In this document: positions 9,467 through 17,568 of the stretch, piece by piece
Layout: the number at the start of each line of letters is the position of its first letter
Position numbering within the stretch: the first letter of the stretch is position 1
Source: Timonella corticicola
GTDB taxonomy: Bacteria > Actinomycetota > Actinomycetes > Actinomycetales > Cellulomonadaceae
Length of the DNA stretch: 64,000 bases
Assembly: GCF_042683685.1 (NCBI RefSeq)
Contig: NZ_JBHUOP010000005.1
Span: 1 to 64,000, forward strand
Direction: 5' to 3'
Translations under genes and position numbers: made by a program
Notes under the pieces: generated by a model
The model's database searches: none
The model's input: the letters and a program-made list of their open reading frames with translations, nothing else
What the model was told of the DNA's origin: nothing

Positions 9467-9955
9467 ATGGCATTCTGGACTAGAATCGGGAGTGTTTCAG
9501 CAGGGACTGTAGTATTTGCAATACTCTCAGGGTATTTGCTGACGCGGGCTGAAGCGGTAGCAAATGGAGCGATACTGGAGCCTTGGGGTAATGCAATTGC
9601 TGCTGTCGCTTCTGCTACGACCCCAGTATTGCAGCAAGTCGCTTTGGGATGCCTAATCGCTCTAAGCGCGCTCGGATTATACTACTCATTCACCAAAACT
9701 GACACAAAGGCAGAGAAACTTGTGCTTCTTATTTCTCCTGCCGTTCTGCTTGCTGTAATTTGGGGTTGGTCCGCAGCCACAACGAGTTTTCCACGCGGAT
9801 CAATAGCTTCGACCAGTGACGGAGTTATCGTTGCGTGGCTACGCGAGACCGGTTTGAGTTCCTCAACCCATGCCCTCGTTGGTGTTCTCGTTACAGCCGC
9901 TCTAGTCACCTCCCTCTCGTCATCCTCTGGTAAGGCGAGTAAAGACGAACCATAG
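9467..9955 (+). CDS. Small polytopic membrane protein of unknown function
   Basis: 162 residues with four hydrophobic segments (about residues 10-28, 48-68, 82-100 and 130-148) and a polar C-terminal tail. Its ATG lies 2 nt after the preceding stop codon and has no strong ribosome site, so translation is probably coupled. I do not recognise the family. With two exported partners upstream it could be an anchor, an immunity partner or an export helper; none of these is supported directly. Confidence 0.65.
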   Translation: MAFWTRIGSVSAGTVVFAILSGYLLTRAEAVANGAILEPWGNAIAAVASATTPVLQQVALGCLIALSALGLYYSFTKTDTKAEKLVLLISPAVLLAVIWGWSAATTSFPRGSIASTSDGVIVAWLRETGLSSSTHALVGVLVTAALVTSLSSSSGKASKDEP

Positions 9956-10009
9956 GATTCAGCCATCACTCCGCTGTGAAGTCGCGCGGCTGTCACAGCA
10001 TCCAGGCGC

Positions 10010-10072
10010 AACACGCACATAGCGAAGCCCCACCATGGGTAACACCAGGTGGGGCTTCGCTATGTGCGTGTT
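10010..10072. repeat. Perfect 25-bp inverted repeat with 13-nt loop
   Basis: Left arm 10010-10034 and right arm 10048-10072 are exact reverse complements. This is far longer than an ordinary terminator stem and no T tract follows. It lies between the three-gene run (ends 9955) and the transposase remnant (ends 10089), so it could terminate both transcripts or be a mobile palindromic element. Confidence 0.95.
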
Positions 10073-10088
10073 AGGCGGCCAGGTTCGC

Positions 10089-10454
10089 TTACTCCGAGAG
10101 CCTAATCATCTTCTGGTAGACACTCCACGTCGGTTCAACCTCGACATACTTATCACTGGTGAACAGGGCCTCGAGGCGTTCTGCTTGCTGGTCGGTAAGG
10201 AGGTCCGCTCCGGTGTATCAAGGTACATCGGGTCCGGTAGAGAGGATCAGCGGCGCGGCTTCGGTAGTTGTGGATGTGCTGCTGGACCCGGCGGTGGCAA
10301 CGGTCCAAGGCGTCCCCTGCCAAGAGTACGATGTGAAAAGGGTTATCACCGCCACCGCGCTGGGGAGTTCCTCGGCAGTGGCTGTCTTGAATCCGGTAAA
10401 TCCGTCCATCGCGACCACTTTCACTGATGCGTTCCTCGGATCTAACCTGCACAA
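10089..10454 (-). pseudogene. ISL3-family transposase remnant with frameshifts
   Basis: Minus-strand reading gives successive pieces of one transposase C-terminal region in three frames. Frame one (10454 to about 10345) holds VVAMDGFTGFKTATAEELPS. Frame two (to about 10215) holds FHIVLLAGDALDRCHRRVQQ. Frame three (to 10089) holds GADLLTDQQAERLEALFTSD and ends MIRLSE-stop. At least two indels are needed to join them. The start and the N-terminal DNA-binding half are missing, so this is a decayed fragment, evidence of past IS activity in this accessory stretch. Confidence 0.85.
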
Positions 10455-10487
10455 ACCACCAGCGGAAGGTGAGAAAAAGAAAAGAGG

Positions 10488-10895
10488 TTAGTCCTCTAGG
10501 TAAGCCATCTGCGCTGCCAAGGCGACTGCGAGACGCAGGTCGAGGGAATCGTCGTCAATGTAGGCGTGTATACCGGGGCGCATGCCCCGCTCCAAAACGA
10601 AGCGGGCAACCCGACGGCCGCGGTTATCTTTTAGATCGAACGTGCTGCTCAGCAGCCACGGAAACACACCGCGTAAGAGTGCGACCGCAAGCCAGCGCTC
10701 GCGGCCCACAAACCTGCGTTCGCCCTGCGTGACAACCCACTTTATGCGCACAAGCCGAAGGATTTTCGACTCCACTTCGCCTACGAGAGCGCGATCTGAG
10801 CTGACCACGGAACCTAGGAAAGTGGCACCTTCGTGCTCACAGTGAACCACACCCGCCCTTTGTGCCAGCCGGACCTGACGTCGCGATACACCCAC
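10488..10895 (-). CDS. Uncharacterised protein, possibly a truncated scramblase-like (LURP-one related) protein
   Basis: 135-residue minus-strand frame ending DSLDLRLAVALAAQMAYLED. Alternating beta-like segments (FDLKDNRGRRVARFVLER) and a terminal amphipathic stretch faintly recall the end of LURP-one-related/scramblase-like proteins, but the N-terminal part expected in that family is missing or poor and no ribosome site is obvious. It stands between a transposase remnant and a C-terminal membrane fragment, so it may itself be a relic. Function unknown. Confidence 0.4.
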   Translation of the reverse strand: MGVSRRQVRLAQRAGVVHCEHEGATFLGSVVSSDRALVGEVESKILRLVRIKWVVTQGERRFVGRERWLAVALLRGVFPWLLSSTFDLKDNRGRRVARFVLERGMRPGIHAYIDDDSLDLRLAVALAAQMAYLED

Positions 10896-10941
10896 CGGCT
10901 TCGGTGCTCAACAGTCTCGAGCGCGCCGCGAAACGTGGGCG

Positions 10942-11040
10942 GTGCGGACGTTGAGCATCGTGTCCGGCGTTGCTACCGTAGCGATAGTGCTTGTGGCTGT
11001 GTTTCGCCGATACGTGCGTAGGAAGAATGTTGCGACGTAA
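10942..11040 (+). pseudogene. C-terminal fragment of a membrane protein
   Basis: A plus-strand frame open from 10879 to the TAA at 11040 encodes a single membrane span (VRTLSIVSGVATVAIVLVAV) followed by an arginine-rich cytoplasmic tail, RRYVRRKN. A GTG at 10942 could start a 32-residue peptide, but there is no ribosome site. It looks like the tail of a lost single-pass protein. Confidence 0.3.
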
Positions 11041-11172
11041 AAGCTACCTTAACTCAACGAGTTTTCCGCCTTGTGGGAGGGTGTCTCCGACCCTTCAAGA
11101 GTAGAATCCAGTTGGGTTGTTCAGGGCGTCGTGCGCGGGCTGACCCCAGCGGAACTACGAAGGGAAAGCGTC

Positions 11173-11571
11173 TTGCATATTCAAAATCGATACGAACAGT
11201 TTCATGTGAGGCGCAGACTGATTGCTCTTTTCATTGCGGGGCTTACTCTCCTCGGAGCATGTACAAGTAGTGATGAAAAAGTAACAGCGCCTGAAAAATT
11301 GATCGGGTTGTCTGTTTTTCAGGCCCAACAGGAACGTCCGGAAGACGAAGCCTTTCTTACGTACGATCTTTCCCCGGCGGTCCTGAACAAGGAGCCGACC
11401 TATAGTGGAGATCTCGATGATGCGAGAGATTTTGTTGTGTTAGCTGCCTGTCACGAAGAAGGTGGATTCGCGGTGTTGGCGGTTCCAGAAGTTGATGGGC
11501 ATGCACTAGTGGAGGAAGCCAAGAAAGGCGTGTTTCAAAAGTATTTGCATTGCCTAGAAGGCGCCGGCTAA
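11173..11571 (+). CDS. Small lipoprotein of unknown function
   Basis: The lipobox LTLLGAC within a hydrophobic segment marks a lipid-anchored exported protein; the mature part is about 100 residues and acidic. I chose TTG 11173 because AAGGGAAAG lies just upstream. GTG 11206, directly before RRRLIALF, is the main alternative and gives a more typical signal length. The mature protein has two cysteines (LAACHEEGG and YLHCLEGAG). No family is recognised. It is monocistronic, followed by a good terminator. Confidence 0.65.
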   Translation: MHIQNRYEQFHVRRRLIALFIAGLTLLGACTSSDEKVTAPEKLIGLSVFQAQQERPEDEAFLTYDLSPAVLNKEPTYSGDLDDARDFVVLAACHEEGGFAVLAVPEVDGHALVEEAKKGVFQKYLHCLEGAG

Positions 11572-11639
11572 CCGGAATCTTCGTCGCGGGGCTAGTGCTT
11601 CTCATCATGCATGATTCGGCTTGCAAAGCATCACATCTG

Positions 11640-11678
11640 AAGGGCTAAGGGTTCGATAGAACACGTTAGCCCTTTATT
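11640..11678 (+). terminator. Terminator of the small lipoprotein gene
   Basis: A 9-bp perfect stem (11640-11648 with 11666-11674) is followed by a T-rich stretch (TTATTTATG). It lies 69 nt after the lipoprotein stop codon. Confidence 0.75.
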
Positions 11679-11761
11679 TATGTTGTTTTCGTCAAGGCAT
11701 CTGACCGCGTGACGTGATGTGTCCAACACATGGACGGCTGTTAATCCATTTCTGAGTCGTG

Positions 11762-11768
11762 TAATACT
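11762..11768 (+). promoter_or_regulatory. Probable -10 box of the leader ORF and peptide-transporter operon
   Basis: TAATACT at 11762-11768 ends 10 nt before the ATG of the five-Cys leader ORF. Transcription would start only a few bases upstream of that ATG, making the leader ORF leaderless or nearly so. No strong -35 element is visible. Confidence 0.45.
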
Positions 11769-11777
11769 TGAACCATC

Positions 11778-11852
11778 ATGTATGACAACAACGCATCCCA
11801 GTTCCACGCAATGCCACGCGTCGCCGGCATTGTGTGTTGTTGCTGTTGTTGA
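11778..11852 (+). CDS. Polycysteine leader peptide (candidate cysteine-responsive attenuator)
   Basis: A 24-residue ORF ends with five consecutive cysteine codons (GIVCCCCC) directly before TGA at 11850. There is no ribosome site, and a -10-like TAATACT lies just upstream, so the mRNA probably begins at or near the ATG. In mycobacteria, leaderless short ORFs with cysteine runs act as cysteine-responsive attenuators of downstream genes. This ORF lies 260 nt upstream of the oligopeptide-binding protein gene with a strong hairpin in between. I infer that ribosome stalling when cysteine is scarce raises transporter expression. An overlapping frame from ATG 11782 has scattered cysteines but no run. 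Confidence 0.6.
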   Translation: MYDNNASQFHAMPRVAGIVCCCCC

Positions 11853-12049
11853 TTCCTGTCTTGGGATAGGGATGGACACCCCGCGAGCCTGAACGCATTC
11901 GGCCGCAGTAACGGGTGAAGCCTCCCAACCAGTCACCGCCTAAACCTTGAGCACCTGGCGTGTTCACAGAGATCCACGGGCGTGACCCCACAGAACGTGG
12001 AACTCAAGAAGACTTCTCCGACTTATCAGTCACGCGGCGCAATCCACAA

Positions 12050-12098
12050 CTGCAGGTGCTTGGGCTTGCCGCCGTTCGCACCCCCAAGGCACCTGCAG
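12050..12098 (+). promoter_or_regulatory. Leader hairpin before the peptide-binding protein gene
   Basis: CTGCAGGTGC followed by TTGGG (12050-12064) pairs with 12083-12098 in a 15-bp stem with one bulged base. It ends 15 nt before the ATG at 12113. The position between the polycysteine ORF and the gene fits an attenuator or a structure that limits ribosome access. Only a weak ribosome site follows it. The regulatory role is inferred. Confidence 0.6.
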
Positions 12099-12112
12099 AA
12101 CGGAACACCGCA

Positions 12113-13642
12113 ATGAAATCCAGGCTTACTCTGGTTGCCGCAGTCCTAGCGTCCTCGCTGGTTCTTGCTGCATGCGGCTCGGGAAACACAAACGAGCAGA
12201 CCCCCTCAGCGACGGACACGACCTCGGATGTGGCAGTCGAGACCACGGAAGAGATCGTCATCGGCTCGACCAACGAGCCAACCTCGCTTGAGCGCAACGT
12301 TGGTGGGTCATCTGGCATCTCCGAAACCACAACCCGCAATGTCTACGAGGGCTTGACCTCGGTTGACGAGAACGGTGAGGTCATCAACACCCTCGCCAAG
12401 GACATCGCAATCTCGGAAGACGGCCTGACCTACACCTTCACCCTGCAGGACGGCGTGAAATTCCACGACGGTACGCCGCTCACCTCGAAGGACGTCGACT
12501 GGTCGATCTCCGAGGCAATCGGTCCGGACTCGAAGTCAGCACGCAAGTCCGACCTCCTTGTGATCGAGGAGATCGAAACCCCAGATGACGCAACCGTCGT
12601 TTTGAACCTTGCGCACCGCAGTGCCTCGCTGCCCTTCTTCCTCGCATCGGTCACGATCGTCAAGGATGGTGACAAGGCCAACACCTCCGAGAACGGAACC
12701 GGCCCATACAAGCTCGTTGAGTGGGTCCAGGGCGACCACCTGACCTTGGAACGCAATGAGGACTACTGGGGCGAACCAGCCAAGAACCCTGGCGTGACCT
12801 TCCAGTTCTTCGCTGATGAAACCGCCATGAACAACGCTCTTCTCGCAGGCCAGCTTGACCTCGTGTTGCAGCAGGACAACCCAGACCAGCTCGCACAGTT
12901 CGAGGGCAACGACGACTTTGTTGTGACCGAGGGCAACTCGATCCGTAAGTGGCTGTGGACCTTCAACAACCAGGTTGAGCCATTCACTGACGTGAAGGTT
13001 CGTCAGGCTCTGTACACCGCGATCAACCGCGAAGCCGTCAAGAATGCAGTGTGGGGCGACTACGGTGTCGTGATCGGTTCGATGCCTCCGGTAGGCGAGC
13101 CATGGTATGACGCATCCTACGCAGACATCCACGCGTACAACCCAGAAAAGGCCAAGGAACTCTTGGATGAGGCTGGCGTGAAAGACCTGTCCTTCTCGAT
13201 CAAGTACGTTGCTGGTTCTGCTGAGGAACTCATCGTCCAGCAACTCGTATCTGACCTCGCAGCCGTTGGTGTGACGTTGGAACTGAGCCCATTCGATGAC
13301 GCGGCATGGTACGAGCAGGTCTACACCAACAAGGACTACGAGACCACGCTCATGAACCACAACAACCCACGCGACGTGCTGTGGTACGCAAACCCTGACT
13401 TTTACTGGCAGTACGACAACGCCGAAGTTCAGGACCTCAAGGTCAAGTCCGATGAGGCTGCATCAGAAGCCGAACAGACGGAGCTGATTCACCAACTCTC
13501 CGGCATCATCGCGCAAGAGGCACCATCTGCATGGCTGTTCCAAGCCCCGCAGATTCGTGTGTCGAAGGCAAACATCACCGGATTCTCCGCTGACAAGAAC
13601 GCCGAACCGTTCTACGTAGCGAACATCGTTCGCACAAACTGA
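12113..13642 (+). CDS. Oligopeptide ABC transporter substrate-binding lipoprotein
   Basis: 509 residues with a lipoprotein signal (LVLAACGSG), then a family-5 extracellular solute-binding fold. Recognisable phrases are VYEGLTSVDENG, FTLQDGVKFHDGTPLTSKDV and NGTGPYKLVEW, with LERNEDYWGEPAKNPGV further on. It captures peptides (or nickel/opines in relatives) outside the membrane and delivers them to the permeases encoded next. The ATG at 12113 is set by the lipoprotein signal. A 13-bp hairpin separates it from the permease genes, the usual way to make more binding protein than membrane subunits. The polycysteine leader ORF upstream suggests that the cargo is a cysteine-containing peptide or similar sulfur source. 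Confidence 0.9.
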   Translation: MKSRLTLVAAVLASSLVLAACGSGNTNEQTPSATDTTSDVAVETTEEIVIGSTNEPTSLERNVGGSSGISETTTRNVYEGLTSVDENGEVINTLAKDIAISEDGLTYTFTLQDGVKFHDGTPLTSKDVDWSISEAIGPDSKSARKSDLLVIEEIETPDDATVVLNLAHRSASLPFFLASVTIVKDGDKANTSENGTGPYKLVEWVQGDHLTLERNEDYWGEPAKNPGVTFQFFADETAMNNALLAGQLDLVLQQDNPDQLAQFEGNDDFVVTEGNSIRKWLWTFNNQVEPFTDVKVRQALYTAINREAVKNAVWGDYGVVIGSMPPVGEPWYDASYADIHAYNPEKAKELLDEAGVKDLSFSIKYVAGSAEELIVQQLVSDLAAVGVTLELSPFDDAAWYEQVYTNKDYETTLMNHNNPRDVLWYANPDFYWQYDNAEVQDLKVKSDEAASEAEQTELIHQLSGIIAQEAPSAWLFQAPQIRVSKANITGFSADKNAEPFYVANIVRTN

Positions 13643-13660
13643 TCGATCAGTGATGTAGTG

Positions 13661-13696
13661 ACTATGAGCCTGGGTGGGAACATCCAGGCTCATAGT
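13661..13696 (+). terminator. Intra-operon hairpin after the binding-protein gene
   Basis: A perfect 13-bp stem (13661-13673 with 13684-13696) and 10-nt loop lie 19 nt after the stop codon. No strong T tract follows. It probably stabilises or partly terminates the message, giving excess binding protein. Confidence 0.75.
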
Positions 13697-13844
13697 TGCG
13701 TTATCTACTTCGTTTTGCCGCGTTGAGCATGAGCTGGAAACGAGATCATCCCGCACGAGTCGGGACTGATCTTCTCAACAGGCATCACACTGTCGCGTGT
13801 GGCGATTGCCGCGCGTGTGTCTTGAGAAAGAACTGAACGTCGCC

Positions 13845-14813
13845 ATGGCTAGATTCATTGCGGTTCGGCTTGGCTCGCTGATCGTCTCGCTGGTGGTTGC
13901 CAGCATTTTGATCTTTGCGGTGCTGCGTCTGCTGCCGGGTGACCCGGGGAGTGCGCTGCTCGGTCCGGGTACGACTGTTGAGCAACTGGAGCAGTTGCGT
14001 AACGAACTCGGCATGAACAAGTCGTTGGCCAGCCAGTATTTCGACTGGATCGGCTCGATCTTCTCGGGCAGCACGACTGCCTTCATCTCGAAGCTCCCGG
14101 TCTCCGAACTTATCGTGTCGAAGTTGAATGTGACGATTCCGCTGTCTGTGGGTGCGTTTATTCTTTCGGTTCTGGTGTCTGTTCCCCTCGGTGTCATCGC
14201 GGGCGTGTACCGTAATTCGTTTGTGGGTGTTGCGGTTTCGGCGATTTCGCAGTTGGGGTTGGCTATCCCGGTGTTCTGGGTTGGCGTGATCCTGGTGTGG
14301 GTGTTCGCGTTGAATGCCGGGGTGCTGCCTGCTGGCGGGTTCCCGCGTCAGGGCTGGGCTGAGCCGGGTAAGGCAATTGAGTCTCTGATCTTGCCGGTCA
14401 TCACTGTCGCGGTGGCGATGTCGTCCGTGATGGTTCGCTATGTCCGTTCGGCCACGCTTGACGTGTTGGATGCCGACTACATTCGTACGGCGCGTTCGCT
14501 GGGGTACTCCCGGTGGGGTGCGTTGGCGCGACATGGGTTGCGTAATGGTGCGGTTCCCGTGGTCGCGATTTTGGGTATCGAGTTGGCTACGTCCCTGCTG
14601 GGGGCGGTTGTCATTGAGAACGTGTTCGCGCTTCCCGGGCTGGGTTCGCTGTTGTTGCAGTCTGTTGTGTCGCGCGATTTCCCGGTCGTGCAGTCGCTGG
14701 TGCTCCTGCTGACCGCGGTTGTGTTGATCATGAACTTCCTGATTGATCTGCTGCAACGCGCGATTGACCCGCGCTTGCGGTTGTCTTCGGTATCCGGGGG
14801 AGGCCAGCGATGA
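13845..14813 (+). CDS. Peptide ABC transporter permease, DppB/OppB type
   Basis: 322 residues with six hydrophobic spans. The family N-terminus ARFIAVRLGSLIVSLVVAS, the LRLLPGDPG periplasmic motif and the ATPase-contact (EAA) loop DADYIRTARSLGYSRWGALA near residue 207 are all present. It forms half of the membrane pore for the peptide cargo. The start at ATG 13845 is set by the family N-terminus; the ribosome site is weak. It overlaps the next permease gene by ATGA. Confidence 0.9.
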   Translation: MARFIAVRLGSLIVSLVVASILIFAVLRLLPGDPGSALLGPGTTVEQLEQLRNELGMNKSLASQYFDWIGSIFSGSTTAFISKLPVSELIVSKLNVTIPLSVGAFILSVLVSVPLGVIAGVYRNSFVGVAVSAISQLGLAIPVFWVGVILVWVFALNAGVLPAGGFPRQGWAEPGKAIESLILPVITVAVAMSSVMVRYVRSATLDVLDADYIRTARSLGYSRWGALARHGLRNGAVPVVAILGIELATSLLGAVVIENVFALPGLGSLLLQSVVSRDFPVVQSLVLLLTAVVLIMNFLIDLLQRAIDPRLRLSSVSGGGQR

Positions 14814-15733
14814 GCGGTATCGAGAACGTACCTGTTGCCATTGCCGACGAGCCGGTTGGGCTTGGGCCCTCGGCGTCCGGCGATCCGCACTCGGGTGCCG
14901 CAGTGAAGAAGACTCGCCGGGCGTTTCCACCGTCTCTGGTCGCTGGAGCGATCATGGCCTTGGCGACAGTCGTGATGGGGCTGGTGTCCTTTGCATGGAC
15001 GCCGTATCCGCTGGACTCCGTCGGAGACGGTACACGGTTGGCTCCACCGTCAGGGGAGTTCTGGATTGGAACAGACCGGCTGGGGCGTGACCTGTTTACC
15101 CAGTTGATGGTGGGTGCTCAGTCGGCTCTGATCGTGGCCGTGTCGGCTGTTGCGATTGCCGGAGTGCTCGGCGTGCTGATCGGTATCGTGGCCGCGGCGA
15201 CCACGAAGTGGCTCGACATTGCGCTCGTGAACCTGGTGGACCTGCTTATCGCGTTCCCCACGCTGCTGCTCGCGATGCTTATCGTGACTGTTCGCGGGGC
15301 ATCGTTGAGTTCGGCCATCTTCGCAATCGGTATCTCCGGTTCCGCGGTGATCGCGCGAATCACTCGAATCAACGCGGCACGCGTGCTGCGCGAGGATTAC
15401 GTGACCGCCGCCATCGCCTCGGGTACACGCTGGGTGGGAATCATCGTGCGGCACGTGATTCCAAATATTCTGCCGATGCTGCTCGTGCAGCTCATGATCC
15501 TTGGCGGAACTGCAATCCTCGCTGAGGCATCCCTGTCCTACCTGGGGCTGGGAGCCCCACCACCCGCCGCAAGTTGGGGTCGAATGCTCAAGGAGGCGCA
15601 GTCCACTCTCGCCGTCCAGCCGATCGCTGCCCTTGTACCCGGTATCGCAATCGCGTGGACTGTACTTGGACTGAACCTGCTGGGCGACGGCCTGCGCGAA
15701 CGCCTCGACCCGAGCTTAAGGGGAGATCGATGA
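14810..15733 (+). CDS. Peptide ABC transporter permease, DppC/OppC type
   Basis: 307 residues. A cytoplasmic N-terminal tail of about 40 residues precedes the first span. The typical GTDRLGRDLFTQLMVGA motif and the EAA loop EDYVTAAIASGTRWVGIIVR are present, as is LSYLGLGAPPPAASWGRML near the end. It is the partner of the DppB-like subunit. It starts at the ATGA overlap with the upstream gene and ends in an ATGA overlap with the first ATPase gene, so the four downstream genes are translationally coupled. Confidence 0.9.
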   Translation: MSGIENVPVAIADEPVGLGPSASGDPHSGAAVKKTRRAFPPSLVAGAIMALATVVMGLVSFAWTPYPLDSVGDGTRLAPPSGEFWIGTDRLGRDLFTQLMVGAQSALIVAVSAVAIAGVLGVLIGIVAAATTKWLDIALVNLVDLLIAFPTLLLAMLIVTVRGASLSSAIFAIGISGSAVIARITRINAARVLREDYVTAAIASGTRWVGIIVRHVIPNILPMLLVQLMILGGTAILAEASLSYLGLGAPPPAASWGRMLKEAQSTLAVQPIAALVPGIAIAWTVLGLNLLGDGLRERLDPSLRGDR

Positions 15734-16746
15734 GCCTCGTCATCACTGACCTGACGGTCACCACCTCGGGTGGCAAAACCCTGCTCGACAACATCTCGTG
15801 GTCAGTTGACTCCGGCAAGCGCCTTGGCATCATCGGGGAGTCCGGCTCCGGTAAATCGCTGACTGCTCAGGCGATCTTGGGACTACTGCCACACGGCATG
15901 AAGGCCACGGGATCAATCCAGTTCAATGGCAGGGAACTTCTCGGCGCACCGGAATCTGAACTCCGGCACGTGCGCGGTGCCCAGATCGCGATGGTGTTCC
16001 AGGAACCGCTCACTGCGCTCGACCCACTCATGAAGGTGGGCAAGCAGATCGCCGGACCGCTCAAGCTGCACACCTCGCTGAACAAGAGCCAGATCGTGGC
16101 ACGTTCGCGCGAGCTTCTCGAACTGGTCTCGCTGCGGGAAGTGGATCGAGTTCTTGGTTCCTACCCGTGGCAACTCTCGGGCGGTCAACGTCAGCGCGTC
16201 TCAATCGCAATGGCGCTGGCCTGCGAGCCCGAACTGCTTATCGCGGATGAACCCACCACTGCACTCGACGTGACCGTGCAGGCCGAAATCCTCGACCTGC
16301 TCTCCGAGGTCATCGACAAGACGGGCACGACGCTCGTGTTCGTCTCCCACGATCTTCCCGTGATCTCGAAGGTCGCCGAAGGGCTCGTGGTCATGCGCAA
16401 CGGCCGAGTCGTCGAGGAGACCACCGTGGCACAGGCACTGCGCACACCGCAGCACCCTTACACCCGTACCCTGCTCGATGCTGCCCGAGCCATCACCCTG
16501 CATCCTCCTCACGACCTCACCTCCCACGACCTCACCCTTCACGCTTCTGTGAGTGCATCTCCTCATACTCGAAGGGCCGAAAATGATCCGGATGCGGCTA
16601 CTTTGTCTGGGCACCCGGACCAAAAAAGCCCCATCGAAGAGAGTGCGGAACGCTGGGATGTGACTGGATCGTCGCCAAGCAGTACAGCGCGCGCCTCAAG
16701 GAACAACCCAGCGGACAGCACCGACCAGCCGGGAGGCACAGTATGA
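15730..16746 (+). CDS. Peptide ABC transporter ATPase, OppD type, with unusual C-terminal tail
   Basis: 338 residues. Walker A GESGSGKS, signature LSGGQRQRVSIAMAL and Walker B LLIADEPTTALD are intact, so it should hydrolyse ATP to drive uptake. The core ends around residue 255. The last roughly 80 residues are low-complexity (His/Ser/Pro/Asp rich), lack the usual cysteine-rich OppD end, and contain at 16568-16638 a degenerate copy of the palindromic element found intact at 17569-17639. I infer that an inserted element contributed part of the tail. It overlaps both neighbours by ATGA. Confidence 0.88.
   Translation: MSLVITDLTVTTSGGKTLLDNISWSVDSGKRLGIIGESGSGKSLTAQAILGLLPHGMKATGSIQFNGRELLGAPESELRHVRGAQIAMVFQEPLTALDPLMKVGKQIAGPLKLHTSLNKSQIVARSRELLELVSLREVDRVLGSYPWQLSGGQRQRVSIAMALACEPELLIADEPTTALDVTVQAEILDLLSEVIDKTGTTLVFVSHDLPVISKVAEGLVVMRNGRVVEETTVAQALRTPQHPYTRTLLDAARAITLHPPHDLTSHDLTLHASVSASPHTRRAENDPDAATLSGHPDQKSPIEESAERWDVTGSSPSSTARASRNNPADSTDQPGGTV
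16568..16638. repeat. Degenerate copy of 71-bp palindromic element inside the OppD-type gene
   Basis: Left arm 16568-16595, 15-nt centre and right arm 16611-16638 have the same 28-15-28 layout as the element at 17569-17639. Left arms differ at about six positions; the right arms share GCACCCGGACC and GCCCC. Pairing is partly lost. It lies in frame within the C-terminal tail of the ATPase gene. Confidence 0.7.
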
Positions 16747-17510
16747 CGCCATACCTACGGCTCGACAATGTGTCGCGCACATTTGGGCGTGGAAACGATG
16801 CAACCCACGCGCTTAAAAACGTGTCGCTTGAGGTGGTCTCCGGACAAAGCATGGGAATCGTGGGCGAGTCCGGTGCTGGAAAGTCCACCATCCTCAAACT
16901 GCTCATGGCCCTTGACAGGCCATCGGCGGGACGCGTGCTGTATCGGGGAGACGAACTCGCGCACCGCAACCGGGCTGTCATGCGCGACTTCAGATCCAAC
17001 GTGCAGATCGTGTTCCAAGACCCACGATCCTCGCTCGACCCGCGGATGAACGTCGGCGCAATCATCGCCGAGCCGTTGCGCTCGCTGTCGATCCCCGGGG
17101 ACCACACGGCCCGCGTGCACGAGGTGCTGCGCTGGGTCGGACTTGACGAGGACGCAGCAAGCAAATATCCAGCGCAGTTCTCAGGTGGTCAACGCCAACG
17201 CATCGCGATAGCGCGTGCCCTTGCACCATCACCACAGGTGCTTGTGGCCGATGAACCGGTGAGCGCGCTCGATGTGTCCGTGCGCTCGCAGATCATCGAA
17301 CTGCTGCAGCGCCTCAAGCACGAACTCGGGATGACCCTGATCATGGTGTCGCACGATATGGCGATTGTCGGGCAACTGTGCGAGCAGACCGTGGTGCTCC
17401 GTGACGGCGTGATCGAGGAGACCGGAGCGACACGTGATGTGCTCACGAACCCGCAGGCGGACTACACCAAGAAGCTTCTCGCCGCGGTGCCGCAACTTCC
17501 TACTGTATGA
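16743..17510 (+). CDS. Peptide ABC transporter ATPase, OppF/DppF type
   Basis: 255 residues. Walker A GESGAGKS, Q-loop VFQDPRSSLDPRM, signature FSGGQRQRIAIARAL and Walker B VLVADEPVSALDVS are present. It is the second nucleotide-binding subunit of the importer. It is somewhat short because the extended C-terminal peptide-transporter domain is abbreviated. It starts at the ATGA overlap with the first ATPase and is the last gene of the operon; a long palindrome follows 58 bp later and could terminate the message. Confidence 0.9.
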   Translation: MTPYLRLDNVSRTFGRGNDATHALKNVSLEVVSGQSMGIVGESGAGKSTILKLLMALDRPSAGRVLYRGDELAHRNRAVMRDFRSNVQIVFQDPRSSLDPRMNVGAIIAEPLRSLSIPGDHTARVHEVLRWVGLDEDAASKYPAQFSGGQRQRIAIARALAPSPQVLVADEPVSALDVSVRSQIIELLQRLKHELGMTLIMVSHDMAIVGQLCEQTVVLRDGVIEETGATRDVLTNPQADYTKKLLAAVPQLPTV

Positions 17511-17568
17511 CCCTTTCTCAGTAACATCCTTGCGTTGCCTGCGGGCAGAGGTATGCGCTGTCTCAAAA

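Noticed and set aside
11782..11889. Overlapping frame from ATG 11782 as the true leader peptide
   Set aside because: It has only scattered cysteines and no ribosome site; the frame from 11778 ends in a pure Cys run, which is the informative pattern.
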